A DNA stretch of 64,000 bases from Clavibacter sp. VKM Ac-2872 (GCF_015351105.1 NZ_JADKRR010000001.1:1903069-1967068), one strand, 5' to 3'. Shown: positions 55,639-64,000, counted from the first letter of the stretch. The notes: generated by a model from the sequence alone, not told the origin. Numbers and translations are program-made.

Positions 55639-58295
55639 CAGGACTCGAGGGCCAGGCGGACCGCGGCCAGCGCGTCGCCGATGGCGGTGACGTCGGATCC
55701 GCCGCCCTGCGCGAGGTCGTCCTTGCCGCCCCCGCCGCCGCCGAGCACCGCAGCCGCCGCCCGGGCGAGCTGCCCGGCCTTGGCGCCCGCGTCGCGCGCG
55801 GCCTGGTTGGTGGCCACGATGACCGTCGGCTTGCCTCCCGCGTCGCCCGCGAGGGCGACCACGACGGGCTCGGACCCCGCGCGCTCGCGCACGAGCGTCA
55901 CGAGCTGGCGCACCTCGTCGGCCGAGCGGACGCTACCGAGCGACTCCTGGATGAGCGTCACGGCTCCGACGCGCGATCCCTGTGCGAGGAGCGCCGGCAC
56001 GCGCTGCTGCAGCGCCTGCGCCTCGAAGTCGGCGATGCGCCGCTCCGCGGTCTTGAGGTTCTGCATGAGGTCGGCGATGCGGTCGGGCAGCTGCTCGCGC
56101 GGCGTCTTCAGGCTCGAGGTGAGCTGCGACACGATGGCGCGCTCGACGGCCAGGTCCTGGAACGCCTCGCGGCCGACGAGCGACTCGATGCGGCGGTTCG
56201 TGGATCCGACCGACGACTCCCCCACGACGTTGATGAGGCCGATCTGCGCGCTGGAGGACACGTGCGTGCCGGCGCACAGCTCGCGCGACCACGGGCCGCC
56301 GATGTCGACCACGCGCACGGTGTCGCCGTACTTCTCGCCGAACAGCGCCATGGCGCCGAGCTGCTTGGCCTCGTCGATCGGCATGACGCGCGTCACGACC
56401 TGCAGGTCGTCGCGCACCGCGCCGTTCGCGATGTCCTCGATCTCGCTGCGGGTCTCGGGGCTCAGCGCCTGGTTCCACGCGAAGTCGAGCCGCATGTACC
56501 CGGCCCGGTTGTACGAGCCGGACTGGTGCGCGTCCTGGCCGAGCACCTGGCGGAGGGCGGCGTGCACGAGGTGCGTGCCCGAGTGCGCCTGCGTGGCGCC
56601 GCGGCGCCAGTCGGCGTCGACGACGGTGGTGGCGGCGGCGCCGACCCCGACCTCGCCCGAGCGGACCTGCACGCGGTGGCTGATGAGGCCCTTCACGGGC
56701 TTCTGCACGTCGAGCACCTCGAGGTCGAAGCCGTTCCCGACGATGCTGCCCGCGTCGGCCTCCTGGCCGCCGGACTCCGCGTAGAGGCTCGTCGCGGGGA
56801 GGATGACCTCCGCGATGTCGCCCGCGACCGCGTGGTCGACGCTGTGGCCGCCGACGATGAGGCCGAGGATCGTCGTCCCGGTCTCCAGCTCGTCGTACCC
56901 GGTGAAGCGCGTCTCGCCGGCCGCGCGGAACTCGCTGTAGACGGTGAGGTCGGCCAGAGCGGTCTTCTTCGACTTCGCGTCGGCCTTGGCGCGCGTGCGC
57001 TGCTCCAGCATCAGCCGGTCGAAGGCCTCGCGGTCGACCGTGAGGCCGTTCTCCTCGGCCATCTCGAGCGTGAGGTCGATGGGGAAGCCGAACGTGTCGT
57101 GCAGGAGGAACGCGGTGTCGCCGGCGATCCGCTCGCCGCCGGCCGCCTTCGTCTCGCCGACGGCCACGTCGAGGATCGTCGTGCCGCCGGAGAGCGTGCG
57201 CAGGAAGGTCTCCTCCTCCGCGTACGCGAGGCGGGAGATGCGGTCGAAGTCGTCCGACACCTCGGGGTAGGCGGCCTTCATCGCGTCGCGCGACGCGGGG
57301 AACAGCTCGCCGAACGTCGCGGTGTCCACGCCCATGAGGCGCATCCCGCGCACGGTGCGGCGCATGAGGCGGCGGAGGATGTAGCCGCGCCCCTCGTTGG
57401 ACGGCCGCACGCCGTCGGACATGAGCATGAGGGAGGAGCGCACGTGGTCGGCGACGATGCGCATGCGCACGTCGTCCTCGTGGTCGGCGCCGTAGCGGCG
57501 GCCCGCGAGCTCGGCCGCGCGGTCGAGGACCGGGCGCACCTGGTCGATCTCGTACATGTTCTCGACGCCCTGCTTGATGAATGCGACGCGCTCGAGCCCC
57601 ATGCCGGTGTCGATGTTCCGCTGCGGCAGGTCGCCGAGGATCTCGAAGTCGCTCTTGCCCGTGCCGGCTCCGCGGAGGTACTGCATGAAGACCAGGTTCC
57701 AGATCTCCACGTACCGGTCGTCGTCCGTCGCCGGTCCGCCGTCGACGCCGTACGCCGGGCCGCGGTCGAAGAAGATCTCCGAGCAGGGGCCGGCGGGGCC
57801 GGGCTGCCCGGTGTGCCAGTAGTTCGTGTCGCGGCCGAGGCCCTGGATCCGCTCGTCCGGGAGACCCGCGACGCGCTTCCACGCCTGCCGGGCCTCGTCG
57901 TCCTCGTGGTACACGGTGACCCAGAGGTCGTCGGGAGAGAAGCCGAGGCCGCCGTCGGCCTCGCTCGTCGTGAGCAGCTCCCACGCGTACGCGATGGCCT
58001 GCTCCTTGAAGTAGTCGCCGAAGGAGAAGTTGCCGTTCATCTGGAAGAAGGTGCCGTGGCGGGGCGTGCGGCCGACCTCCTCGATGTCGAGCGTGCGGAT
58101 GCACTTCTGGACGCTCGTGGCCCGGGCGAACGGCGCGGGCACGACGCCCGTGAGGTACGGCACGAACGGCACCATGCCGGCCACCGTGAACAGCAGCGTG
58201 GGGTCCTCGCTCACGAGCGACGCCGACGGCACGACGGTGTGCCCCCGGTCGCCGAAGTACGTCAGCCAGGCGTTGCGGATGTCTGCGGTCTGCAT
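55638..58295 (-). CDS. alaS: Alanyl-tRNA synthetase
   Basis: The 885-residue enzyme has the class II catalytic core (FFQMNGNFSFGDYFKE, HGTFFQM), the tRNA-recognition middle, the editing domain with the zinc ligands HSGTHLVHAAL and CAGTHVSSS (HxxxH then CxxxH), and a C-Ala domain ending with the Gly-rich GGGGGGKDDLAQGGGSD. That end is standard for bacterial AlaRS. A small membrane protein gene lies 5 bp upstream. Confidence 0.98.
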   Translation of the reverse strand: MQTADIRNAWLTYFGDRGHTVVPSASLVSEDPTLLFTVAGMVPFVPYLTGVVPAPFARATSVQKCIRTLDIEEVGRTPRHGTFFQMNGNFSFGDYFKEQAIAYAWELLTTSEADGGLGFSPDDLWVTVYHEDDEARQAWKRVAGLPDERIQGLGRDTNYWHTGQPGPAGPCSEIFFDRGPAYGVDGGPATDDDRYVEIWNLVFMQYLRGAGTGKSDFEILGDLPQRNIDTGMGLERVAFIKQGVENMYEIDQVRPVLDRAAELAGRRYGADHEDDVRMRIVADHVRSSLMLMSDGVRPSNEGRGYILRRLMRRTVRGMRLMGVDTATFGELFPASRDAMKAAYPEVSDDFDRISRLAYAEEETFLRTLSGGTTILDVAVGETKAAGGERIAGDTAFLLHDTFGFPIDLTLEMAEENGLTVDREAFDRLMLEQRTRAKADAKSKKTALADLTVYSEFRAAGETRFTGYDELETGTTILGLIVGGHSVDHAVAGDIAEVILPATSLYAESGGQEADAGSIVGNGFDLEVLDVQKPVKGLISHRVQVRSGEVGVGAAATTVVDADWRRGATQAHSGTHLVHAALRQVLGQDAHQSGSYNRAGYMRLDFAWNQALSPETRSEIEDIANGAVRDDLQVVTRVMPIDEAKQLGAMALFGEKYGDTVRVVDIGGPWSRELCAGTHVSSSAQIGLINVVGESSVGSTNRRIESLVGREAFQDLAVERAIVSQLTSSLKTPREQLPDRIADLMQNLKTAERRIADFEAQALQQRVPALLAQGSRVGAVTLIQESLGSVRSADEVRQLVTLVRERAGSEPVVVALAGDAGGKPTVIVATNQAARDAGAKAGQLARAAAAVLGGGGGGKDDLAQGGGSDVTAIGDALAAVRLALES

Positions 58296-58300
58296 GCGGT

Positions 58301-58522
58301 CTACTGCTTTCCCAGCTCGGTGATGGTGTCCTCGGCCTCGCCCACGGCGGAGCGGAGCTCGGCCTCGCGGCGGCGGTACCCGTGCTCGACGGCCTCGCCG
58401 AAGCGGCGGGCCCGGGCGTCCACGTCCTGGAACAGGCGGTGCCCGGCCGGCGTGCGGTCGACGATGTGGGCCACGGCGAAGCCGAGGAGGACCCCCACGG
58501 CGATGAGGACGAGGTTCTTCAT
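58301..58522 (-). CDS. Small single-pass membrane protein upstream of alaS
   Basis: The 73-residue protein has one N-terminal membrane helix (residues 4-22, LVLIAVGVLLGFAVAHIV) and a charged amphipathic helix rich in Arg and Glu (RARRFGEAVEHGYRRREAEL). I do not recognise a characterised family. GGAAGGGGAA lies upstream of the ATG. It ends 5 bp before alaS, so it is in the same operon. It may be an ATP-synthase-b-like or scaffold type peptide only in its general look; no function is claimed. Confidence 0.75.
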   Translation of the reverse strand: MKNLVLIAVGVLLGFAVAHIVDRTPAGHRLFQDVDARARRFGEAVEHGYRRREAELRSAVGEAEDTITELGKQ

Positions 58523-58660
58523 GGGGTTCCCCTTCCGGGAGACGTCGTGCCGGTGCGCGGCCACGGGGGCCGAGGGCGATCCTACCGGCCGCCGTCCCGG
58601 CACCCGGCGGCTCGGCGGCACCGGACGAGGTCGAGCACGCCCCCGCCTCCCCCGGATACG

Positions 58661-58700
58661 CCGCGAGGCGGGCCGCCCGGATGGGCGACCCGCCTCGCGG
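58661..58700 (-). terminator. Strong hairpin terminator after rpsD
   Basis: An 18-bp stem with a single mismatch (58661-58678 with 58683-58700) and a 4-nt loop begins 14 bp after the rpsD stop. No U-tract. Confidence 0.75.
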
Positions 58701-58714
58701 ACGGTGTACGGGTT

Positions 58715-59344
58715 CTAGCGGGCCGCGTAGTACTCGACGACCAGCTGGACCTCGCAGGTCACGGGGACCTCGGCGCGCTTCGGCAGGCGCACCAGGCGGG
58801 CCTGGAGCTTGTCGAGCTCGACCTCGAGGTACGAGGGGAGCTTCGGCAGCACGTCGGCGTGACCGCCGGCGGCGGCGACCTGGAAGGGCTCGGTGCCCTC
58901 GGAGCGCGGCTTGACGTGGATCATCTGGCCGGCCTTCACGCGGAAGGAGGGGCGGTCGACGATCTTGCCGTCGACCATGATGTGGCGGTGCACGACGAGC
59001 TGGCGGGCCTGCGCCGTGGTGCGCGCGAGGCCGGAGCGGACGACGAGCGCGTCGAGGCGCTGCTCGAGGATCTCGACGAGGTTCTCACCGGTCAGGCCCT
59101 GCGTGCGACGCGCCTCCTGGAAGGCGATCTTGAGCTGGGCCTCGCGGATGCCGTACTGGGCGCGCAGACGCTGCTTCTCGCGGAGGCGGACGGCGTAGTC
59201 GCTGTCCTGCTTGCGCTTGGACCGGCCGTGCTCGCCCGGCGCGTAGGGGCGCTTCTCGAGGTACTTGGCCGCCTTCGGCGTGAGCGGGATGCCCAGCGCG
59301 CGGGAGAGGCGGGTCTTGCTGCGGGTGCGTGACTTGGTGGACAC
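58715..59344 (-). CDS. rpsD: 30S ribosomal protein S4
   Basis: The 209-residue protein nucleates 30S assembly and is a known translational repressor in other bacteria. The order is S4 N-terminal domain (STKSRTRSKTRLSRALGIPL, PYAPGEHGRSKRK) and S4 RNA-binding domain (RLDALVVRSGLARTTAQARQ, HIMVDGKIVDRPSFRVKAG). It is the cysteine-poor C-minus type, lacking the N-terminal zinc site. GTG start with GGAAGGA 6 nt upstream. It is monocistronic, outside any S13-S11 operon. Confidence 0.98.
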   Translation of the reverse strand: MSTKSRTRSKTRLSRALGIPLTPKAAKYLEKRPYAPGEHGRSKRKQDSDYAVRLREKQRLRAQYGIREAQLKIAFQEARRTQGLTGENLVEILEQRLDALVVRSGLARTTAQARQLVVHRHIMVDGKIVDRPSFRVKAGQMIHVKPRSEGTEPFQVAAAGGHADVLPKLPSYLEVELDKLQARLVRLPKRAEVPVTCEVQLVVEYYAAR

Positions 59345-59591
59345 GTTTTCCTTCCAGGGAGAAAGTCTCTGACTACGGATGATGCAGGGCGTCCGCGCAC
59401 ACGCATGGGCGCGCGACGATCGATCCCGCTGATGCGGGTCCTGCGGAAGTAGAGGGATTCGCCACGGGTCGTCCGGCTACAGGACGTGTCCCTTGATCAT
59501 GATGTCGACGCAGCCGCACGCGACACCCGATTGAGGCGTCAGCAAGCGTAGCACGCGATCGGCGCGGATCCGGGGGTGCGCCGCGCCGGCG
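59345..59591 (-). promoter_or_regulatory. rpsD 5' region with a possible long leader
   Basis: The 247-bp gap between rarA and rpsD holds a -10-like TACGCT on the minus strand about 200 bp before the rpsD start, without a good -35. If used, it makes a leader near 190 nt, long for this window. The leader contains a small CCCGC/GCGGG hairpin and other GC stems. Autoregulation by S4 is a reasonable guess, but the fold does not match a motif I can name. Confidence 0.35.
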
Positions 59592-61010
59592 TCACCCGCC
59601 GCGGACGATGCGCCGCAGCTTCTCGAGCCGCGCCGAGAGGTCGCGTTCGTGCCCGTGCTGCGTCGGCGAGTAGTAGGTGCGGCCCACGAGCTCGTCCGGC
59701 AGGTACTGCTGCGTCACGACGCCGATGTCCGCGTCGTGCGGATAGCGGTAGCCCTTGCCGTGGCCGAGCCGCTTCGCGCCCGGGTAGTGGGCGTCGCGGA
59801 GGTGCAGGGGCACGCGGCCGAACGCGCCGGCCCGCACGTCGGCGATGGCCTGGTCGATGCCGAGGTAGGAGGCGTTCGACTTGGGCGCCGTGGCGAGGTG
59901 CACGACCGCCTGGGCCAGCGGGATCCGGCCCTCGGGCATGCCGATGAGCTGCACCGCGTCGGCGGCGGCGACCGCGACGACGAGCGCCTGCGGGTCGGCG
60001 AGCCCGATGTCCTCGGAGGCCGAGACGATGATCCGCCGAGCGATGAAGCGCGGGTCCTCCCCCGCCTCGATCATGCGGGCCAGGTAGTGCAGCGCGGCGT
60101 CGACGTCGGAGCCGCGGATCGACTTGATGAAGGCGCTGATGACGTCGTAGTGCTCGTCGCCGTTGCGGTCGTAGCGGAGCAGCGCCCGGTCGACCGCGAG
60201 CGCGACCTGCTCCGTCGAGATGGGGACGGGCGCGGGCGCCGGATCCTCGGCGGGAGCGGCATCGCCGGGCTCCCGCTCGTCGTCGTCCTCGTCGTCCTCC
60301 GCGGCAGCCGCGCGCGCCCGGCCCGACGCGTCCGCCTGCGCCGACACCGCCGCCGCCTCGAGCGCCGTCAGCGCACGTCGGGCGTCCCCGGACGCGAGCC
60401 GGATGATCATGGCCCGCGCGTCATCGTCGAGCGCGAACCGCCCGCCGAGGCCGCGGTCATCGGCGACGGCGCGGTCCACGAGGACGCCGAGGTCGTCGTC
60501 GTCGAGCTGTTCGAGGGTCAGCAGCAGGCTGCGGGACAGCAGCGGCGAGATGACGGAGAAGGACGGGTTCTCGGTGGTGGCCGCGATGAGGATCACCCAC
60601 CCGTTCTCCACGCCCGGCAGCAGCGCGTCCTGCTGGGCCTTGGTGAAGCGGTGGATCTCGTCGAGGAAGAGCACGGTCGAGACGCCGAAGAGGTCGCGGT
60701 CGCTGAGCGCCTTCTCCATCACCTGCCGCACGTCGCGGACGCCCGCGGTCACCGCCGAGAGCTCGACGAAGCGGCGGCTGGATCCGTGCGCGATCGCCTG
60801 CGCGAGCGTCGTCTTGCCCGTCCCGGGCGGGCCCCACAGGATGATCGAGACCGACCCCTGCTCCCCCGCCACGTCCGACGCGAGGCTCACGAGGGGCGAG
60901 CCGGGCGTCAGGAGGTGGCGCTGCCCCGTGACCTCGTCGAGGCTGCGAGGACGCATCCGGACGGCCAGGGGCGTCGCCCCCGAACGGAGGCCCGGTCGCG
61001 TGTCGGTCAT
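59592..61010 (-). CDS. rarA: Replication-associated recombination protein A (RarA/MgsA AAA+ ATPase)
   Basis: The 472-residue AAA+ protein has Walker [16 protein letters not shown], Walker [11 protein letters not shown], sensor 1 AATTENPSF and sensor 2 around [12 protein letters not shown]. The C-terminal tetramerisation domain has [15 protein letters not shown] and [19 protein letters not shown]. Between the lid and the C-terminal domain, an extra acidic/Pro linker (about residues 228-255, with [11 protein letters not shown]) is inserted. TACCAT lies 7 nt before the ATG and no Shine-Dalgarno is seen. The protein acts at stalled forks with SSB. Confidence 0.95.
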   Translation of the reverse strand: MTDTRPGLRSGATPLAVRMRPRSLDEVTGQRHLLTPGSPLVSLASDVAGEQGSVSIILWGPPGTGKTTLAQAIAHGSSRRFVELSAVTAGVRDVRQVMEKALSDRDLFGVSTVLFLDEIHRFTKAQQDALLPGVENGWVILIAATTENPSFSVISPLLSRSLLLTLEQLDDDDLGVLVDRAVADDRGLGGRFALDDDARAMIIRLASGDARRALTALEAAAVSAQADASGRARAAAAEDDEDDDEREPGDAAPAEDPAPAPVPISTEQVALAVDRALLRYDRNGDEHYDVISAFIKSIRGSDVDAALHYLARMIEAGEDPRFIARRIIVSASEDIGLADPQALVVAVAAADAVQLIGMPEGRIPLAQAVVHLATAPKSNASYLGIDQAIADVRAGAFGRVPLHLRDAHYPGAKRLGHGKGYRYPHDADIGVVTQQYLPDELVGRTYYSPTQHGHERDLSARLEKLRRIVRGG

Positions 61011-61017
61011 GATCTCG

Positions 61018-61023
61018 ATGGTA
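61018..61023 (-). promoter_or_regulatory. -10 box (TACCAT) for rarA
   Basis: TACCAT on the minus strand ends 7 nt before the rarA ATG. It lies in the 73-bp divergent gap with the plus-strand gene at 61084. Confidence 0.45.
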
Positions 61024-61083
61024 GGCGCGACCGGCTATGGTTCCCGTACCGCCGCCTCGGGCGGGACCGACCGTGAGGACGCC

Positions 61084-61395
61084 GTGGCCCCCAAGAACGA
61101 CCGCGCAGCCCGTGAGGCGCAGGCCCGGCTCCGCCGCTACGCGGCCCGCCAGGAGCTCCACGCCCGCGCCGTCCGCCGCCGCCGCCGCGATGACGTGGTC
61201 GCGATCGTCGCCGTGATCGTCGTGGCCGCGCTCGCGATCGGCGCGCAGCTCGCGTACGAGGCGGGCCCCGGCGCTCCCGCACCGGTGCCCGCGTCCTCCA
61301 CGCCCGCATCCCCCGACGCCCCCGCACCCACGACGCCGGACGTCGCGCCGACCGCCGACCCCACCCCCGCGCCGGAGGCGACCCCGACGCCCTGA
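61084..61395 (+). CDS. Small basic membrane protein with Pro/Thr/Ala-rich extracytoplasmic tail
   Basis: The 103-residue product starts with GTG preceded by GAGGA. Residues 1-38 are very basic (RRRRRDD), residues about 40-58 form one membrane helix (VVAIVAVIVVAALAIGAQ), and residues 65-103 are mostly Pro, Ala, Thr and Asp. The topology should be N-in with the tail outside, perhaps spanning the wall. No characterised family is recognised. It is divergent from rarA and alone in its unit. Confidence 0.7.
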   Translation: MAPKNDRAAREAQARLRRYAARQELHARAVRRRRRDDVVAIVAVIVVAALAIGAQLAYEAGPGAPAPVPASSTPASPDAPAPTTPDVAPTADPTPAPEATPTP

Positions 61396-61543
61396 GCCGC
61401 CGATCCGGCCGGTCGGTCCTCACGAGCGTCTGCGAGCCGAGGTCGATCGGCGTCGCGCCCACGCAGGCCCGCCCCGCCCTGGGGCATGATCGACAGGTCA
61501 GCCAGCGCCCGCCACGGGACGATCCCCCGCGGAGGGCGTGCTC

Positions 61544-61549
61544 TAGGCT
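61544..61549 (+). promoter_or_regulatory. Candidate -10 (TAGGCT) for the DUF349 gene
   Basis: TAGGCT lies 53 bp before the GTG at 61603, predicting a leader of roughly 45 nt that keeps the AAGGTGA Shine-Dalgarno. No clear -35. The rest of the 207-bp gap after the small membrane protein gene holds nothing else that I can support. Confidence 0.35.
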
Positions 61550-61602
61550 GACGTGCACGTCTCCGCACCGGTCCGGCCGGTCCTACGAACAAGGTGAAAT
61601 CC

Positions 61603-62835
61603 GTGGCTGACAACGATCAGACCCCCTGGGGCCGCGTCGACGAGACGGGCACCGTCTTCCTGCGCGAGGGCGACGGCGAACGTGCCGTCGGCCAATACCC
61701 CGACGGGACCCCCGAGGAGGCGCTGGCCTACTTCCAGCGCAAGTTCACCGATCTCGCGGGGCAGGTGACGCTCCTCGAGCAGCGCGCCAAGCGCGGCGCC
61801 CCCGCCGCCGACGTGTCGAAGGCCGTCGCGCACCTCATCGAGGCCGTGGACGGCGCGAACGCCGTCGGCGACCTCGCCGCGCTCCGCGCGCGGCTCGACG
61901 TCCTCGCCGCCACGGTCGGCGAGCTCACCGAGAAGCAGGGCGAGGAGCAGCGGCAGGTGGTGCAGGGCGCCATCGCCGAGCGCACCGCCATCGTCGAGGA
62001 GACCGAGCGCCTCGCGACCCAGGACTTCTCGAAGGTCCAGTGGAAGCAGCTGACCGCCGAGGTCGACGCGCTGTTCGCTCGCTGGCAGCAGCACCAGCAG
62101 ACGGGGCCCCGTCTGCCCAAGAACGAGGCCAACGAGCTCTGGAAGCGCTTCCGCACCGCGCGGTCCACCATCGACACCGAGCGCAAGGCGTTCTTCGCCG
62201 AGCTCGACAACGCCCACAAGGACGCCCGCTCGAAGAAGCAGGCGATCGTCGAGCAGGCGCGCGCGCTCGAGCCGCAGGGCGTCGGCGGCATCCCCGCCTA
62301 CCGCCGGCTCCTCGACGAGTGGAAGCTCGCCGGGCGCGCGGGCAAGCGCTACGACGACGCGCTCTGGGCGCAGTTCAAGGCCGCGGGCGACGTGCTGTAC
62401 GGCGCCAAGGCGGAGGTCGACGCCGCGGACGACGAGGAGCAGCAGGCCAACCTCCAGGCCAAGCTGGCCCTCCTCGACGAGGCCGAGCCGATCCTCCAGA
62501 TCACGGAGCGCACCGCGGCGCGCGACAAGCTCACCGCCGTCCAGCTGCGCTGGGACGCGATCGGCCGCGTGCCGCGCGACAGCGTCAAGACCGTCGAGGA
62601 CCGCCTCCGCAAGGTCGAGTCCCACGTGCGCACGCTGGACGAGGAGTTCTGGCGCAAGAACAACCCGGAGACGAAGGCGCGCTCCGAGGGCCTCGCCTCG
62701 CAGCTCGGCGCCGCCATCGACAAGCTCCAGCGCGAGCTCGACGCGGCCAAGGCCGACGGCGATGCGCGACGCATCAAGGACGCCGAGGAGGCCCTCGCCG
62801 CCCGCCGCGTCTGGCTGGACGCGCTCGGCTCGTAG
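61603..62835 (+). CDS. DUF349 domain protein, long helical/coiled-coil protein
   Basis: The 410-residue soluble protein is almost all helix. Several DUF349 repeats are visible, with the conserved W in QWKQLTAEVDALFARWQQ, ELWKRFRTARSTIDTERKAF, DEWKLAGRAGKRYDDALWAQFK and RWDAIGRVPRDS. The family is widespread in actinobacteria; molecular function is unknown. I chose the GTG at 61603, 4 nt after AAGGTGAA; a GTG 9 nt upstream lies inside that Shine-Dalgarno. The gene ends at a strong terminator. Confidence 0.88.
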   Translation: MADNDQTPWGRVDETGTVFLREGDGERAVGQYPDGTPEEALAYFQRKFTDLAGQVTLLEQRAKRGAPAADVSKAVAHLIEAVDGANAVGDLAALRARLDVLAATVGELTEKQGEEQRQVVQGAIAERTAIVEETERLATQDFSKVQWKQLTAEVDALFARWQQHQQTGPRLPKNEANELWKRFRTARSTIDTERKAFFAELDNAHKDARSKKQAIVEQARALEPQGVGGIPAYRRLLDEWKLAGRAGKRYDDALWAQFKAAGDVLYGAKAEVDAADDEEQQANLQAKLALLDEAEPILQITERTAARDKLTAVQLRWDAIGRVPRDSVKTVEDRLRKVESHVRTLDEEFWRKNNPETKARSEGLASQLGAAIDKLQRELDAAKADGDARRIKDAEEALAARRVWLDALGS

Positions 62836-62856
62836 CTCGACCCCTGCGCAGCCCGG

Positions 62857-62894
62857 CGACGGCCCGGGATCCTCCACAGGATCCCGGGCCGTCG
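62857..62894 (+). terminator. Strong hairpin terminator after the DUF349 gene
   Basis: A perfect 17-bp stem (62857-62873 with 62878-62894) closes on the 4-nt loop CCAC, 21 bp after the stop codon. Half of the stem is built around GGATCC-containing sequence. No U-tract. Confidence 0.78.
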
Positions 62895-62928
62895 TCCGTC
62901 CGGCCGCCGACGATGGCATGGTGCGCCC

Positions 62929-63537
62929 ATGCCGCCCCGTCTCGCACCCGTCCTGTCCGTCCTCGACCTCCCGCTCGCCGAGCTCTGCTCCGCCCGCCTC
63001 GACGGCGAGGTGTACGAGGTCGACGCCTGCTACTCCCCCGTCGACGAGCTCGCGTCGCCGTGGCTCCGCGCCGCGGCCCTCGCGGCCCAGGTCCCGTCCC
63101 GTCTCATCGCCGAGCGGTCGACGGCGGCCTGGGTCCACGGCGCCGTCCGCACACCGCCGCGCACGCACGAGTACTGCGTCGACAGCGTCGCCCGCTGCCA
63201 TCCGCCGGCGCTGCGCAACGTGCGCATCCGCGAGGTGGTGCTCCACGAGCGCGACACGACCACGCTGGCCGGCCTCCGCGTCACGACCCCGCTGCGCACG
63301 CTGTGCGACATCGCGCGGACGGTCGCCGATTTCACGCCGTTCCACGAGGCCGCCTGCCTCGGGCTGCTGGCGCTGCCCGGCATCACGGACGCGGCAGCCC
63401 GTCAGCACCTCGCCGCCTCCGGCGCGCTGCCCGACAAGCGCCGCGCCCTGGCCCGGCTCGACGCCCTGGCCCGTGGCTCCGCGGCGCCGGAGCACGCGGA
63501 CCGCGGACCGGGAGCGGTATCCGTCAGCCGCCGTTGA
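62929..63537 (+). CDS. AbiEi-antitoxin-like protein without partner
   Basis: The 202-residue protein resembles the actinobacterial AbiEi/COG5340 group: [16 protein letters not shown] in the first half (residues 56-71), then [11 protein letters not shown] and [17 protein letters not shown], the V-T-T-P-x-R-T-L-x-D-x-A-R pattern of that group. Many such proteins are labelled type IV antitoxins, yet most are solitary. No AbiEii-like nucleotidyltransferase toxin is next to it. The C-terminal 20 residues overlap, convergently, the end of the rel gene by 14 bp. No good Shine-Dalgarno is seen. An antitoxin role is not shown. Confidence 0.6.
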   Translation: MPPRLAPVLSVLDLPLAELCSARLDGEVYEVDACYSPVDELASPWLRAAALAAQVPSRLIAERSTAAWVHGAVRTPPRTHEYCVDSVARCHPPALRNVRIREVVLHERDTTTLAGLRVTTPLRTLCDIARTVADFTPFHEAACLGLLALPGITDAAARQHLAASGALPDKRRALARLDALARGSAAPEHADRGPGAVSVSRR

Positions 63538-64000
63538 CGCGGTACACGTCGTACACCGCATCGATGCGGCGCACGGCGTTGAGCACGCGATCCAGGTGGG
63601 TCACGTCACCCATCTCGAAGACGAAGCGGCTGATGGCGAGCCGGTTCGACGATGTCGAGACGGACGCGGACAGGATGTTGACGTGGTGCTCCGACAGCAC
63701 GCGCGTGACGTCGCTCAGGAGGCCAGAGCGGTCGAGCGCCTCCACCTGGATGTGCACCAGGAACAGGCTCTTGGACGACGGCGCCCACTCCACCTCAATC
63801 ATGCGATCGGGCTCCTCGCGCAGCGAGTCGACGTTGTGGCAGTTGGCCTGGTGGACGGAGACCCCCGCGCCGCGCGTCACGAACCCGATGATCTCGTCGC
63901 CCGGCACCGGCGTGCAGCACTTGGCGAGCTTCACGAGGATGTCCGGCGCCCCGCGCACGAGCACGCCCGAGTCGCTGTTCCGCGACACGCGCGAGCGCTG
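63524..64000 (-). CDS. rel: RelA/SpoT homologue, (p)ppGpp synthetase/hydrolase (C-terminal part only)
   Basis: Only the last 158 residues are inside the window. They contain the conserved-cysteine (RIS/zinc-finger-like) region [20 protein letters not shown] with [10 protein letters not shown]. The C-terminal ACT domain follows ([30 protein letters not shown]). The catalytic hydrolase and synthetase domains lie beyond the right edge. The regulator senses uncharged tRNA on ribosomes and makes (p)ppGpp. The stop overlaps the convergent gene by 14 bp. Confidence 0.94.
   Translation of the reverse strand, partial: QRSRVSRNSDSGVLVRGAPDILVKLAKCCTPVPGDEIIGFVTRGAGVSVHQANCHNVDSLREEPDRMIEVEWAPSSKSLFLVHIQVEALDRSGLLSDVTRVLSEHHVNILSASVSTSSNRLAISRFVFEMGDVTHLDRVLNAVRRIDAVYDVYRVNGG

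Noticed and set aside
62836-64000. Toxin-antitoxin operon at the right end
   Set aside because: Only the AbiEi-like protein is present; the neighbour is the convergent rel gene, not a toxin.

Overview
The window is about 64 kb of GC-rich (by eye above 70 %) actinobacterial core chromosome. Protein sequences, gene order and frequent GTG/TTG starts point to Microbacteriaceae, most likely Clavibacter or a close relative. Much of the order matches blocks known from Mycobacterium and Corynebacterium: rpsA-polA-PdtaR, fmt-rsmB-rpe, mihF/gmk-rpoZ-coaBC-metK-priA, pyrR-pyrB-pyrC-carA-carB-pyrF and aroC-aroK-aroB-aroQ-efp-nusB. No rRNA, IS element, prophage, CRISPR array or integrase was seen. Nearly all genes lie on the minus strand; the exceptions are a thioesterase, one tRNA-Leu and three genes at the right end.

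Layout, left to right. 0-8 kb: start of rpsA, a DUF885 metallopeptidase-like protein coupled to an orphan PTS EIIA, polA, a divergent hotdog thioesterase, an ANTAR response regulator, tRNA-Leu(CAA) and pyk. 8-14 kb: gltB-gltD (glutamate synthase). 14-23 kb: one chain of overlapping or closely spaced genes, hisE-hisG-hisF-hisI-trpE-membrane protein-HGxxPAAW protein-trpC-trpB-trpA-lgt. 23-31 kb: FKBP isomerase, rpe, rsmB, fmt, priA, metK, coaBC, rpoZ. 31-41 kb: a pyrimidine operon, pyrR-pyrB-pyrC-(PH-like membrane protein)-carA-carB-pyrF, running directly into gmk, which here carries an N-terminal mIHF-like domain. 41-47 kb: an accessory-looking stretch (GNAT protein, acs, and an ABC importer of the nitrate/sulfonate/taurine class). 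47-55 kb: nusB, efp, aroQ, an SDR, aroB, aroK, aroC, aroE, mltG. 55-64 kb: ruvX, alaS, a small membrane protein, rpsD, rarA, then on the plus strand a small membrane protein, a DUF349 coiled-coil protein and an AbiEi-like protein, ending at the 3' end of a RelA/SpoT homologue.

The region is mainly anabolic: nitrogen assimilation, Trp, His, the shikimate pathway from DAHP to chorismate minus DAHP synthase and EPSP synthase, pyrimidines, CoA and SAM. It also holds translation and replication functions. Translational coupling through ATGA/GTGA overlaps is pervasive. The most interesting signals are regulatory or architectural: the mIHF-guanylate kinase fusion, a well-preserved PyrR RNA-binding motif beside the pyrR Shine-Dalgarno, a recurrent TANNNT box exactly 6-7 nt before start codons that lack a Shine-Dalgarno (predicted leaderless mRNAs), and strong over-representation of GGATCC. 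I found no convincing new multi-gene system. No gap between genes exceeds 300 bases.
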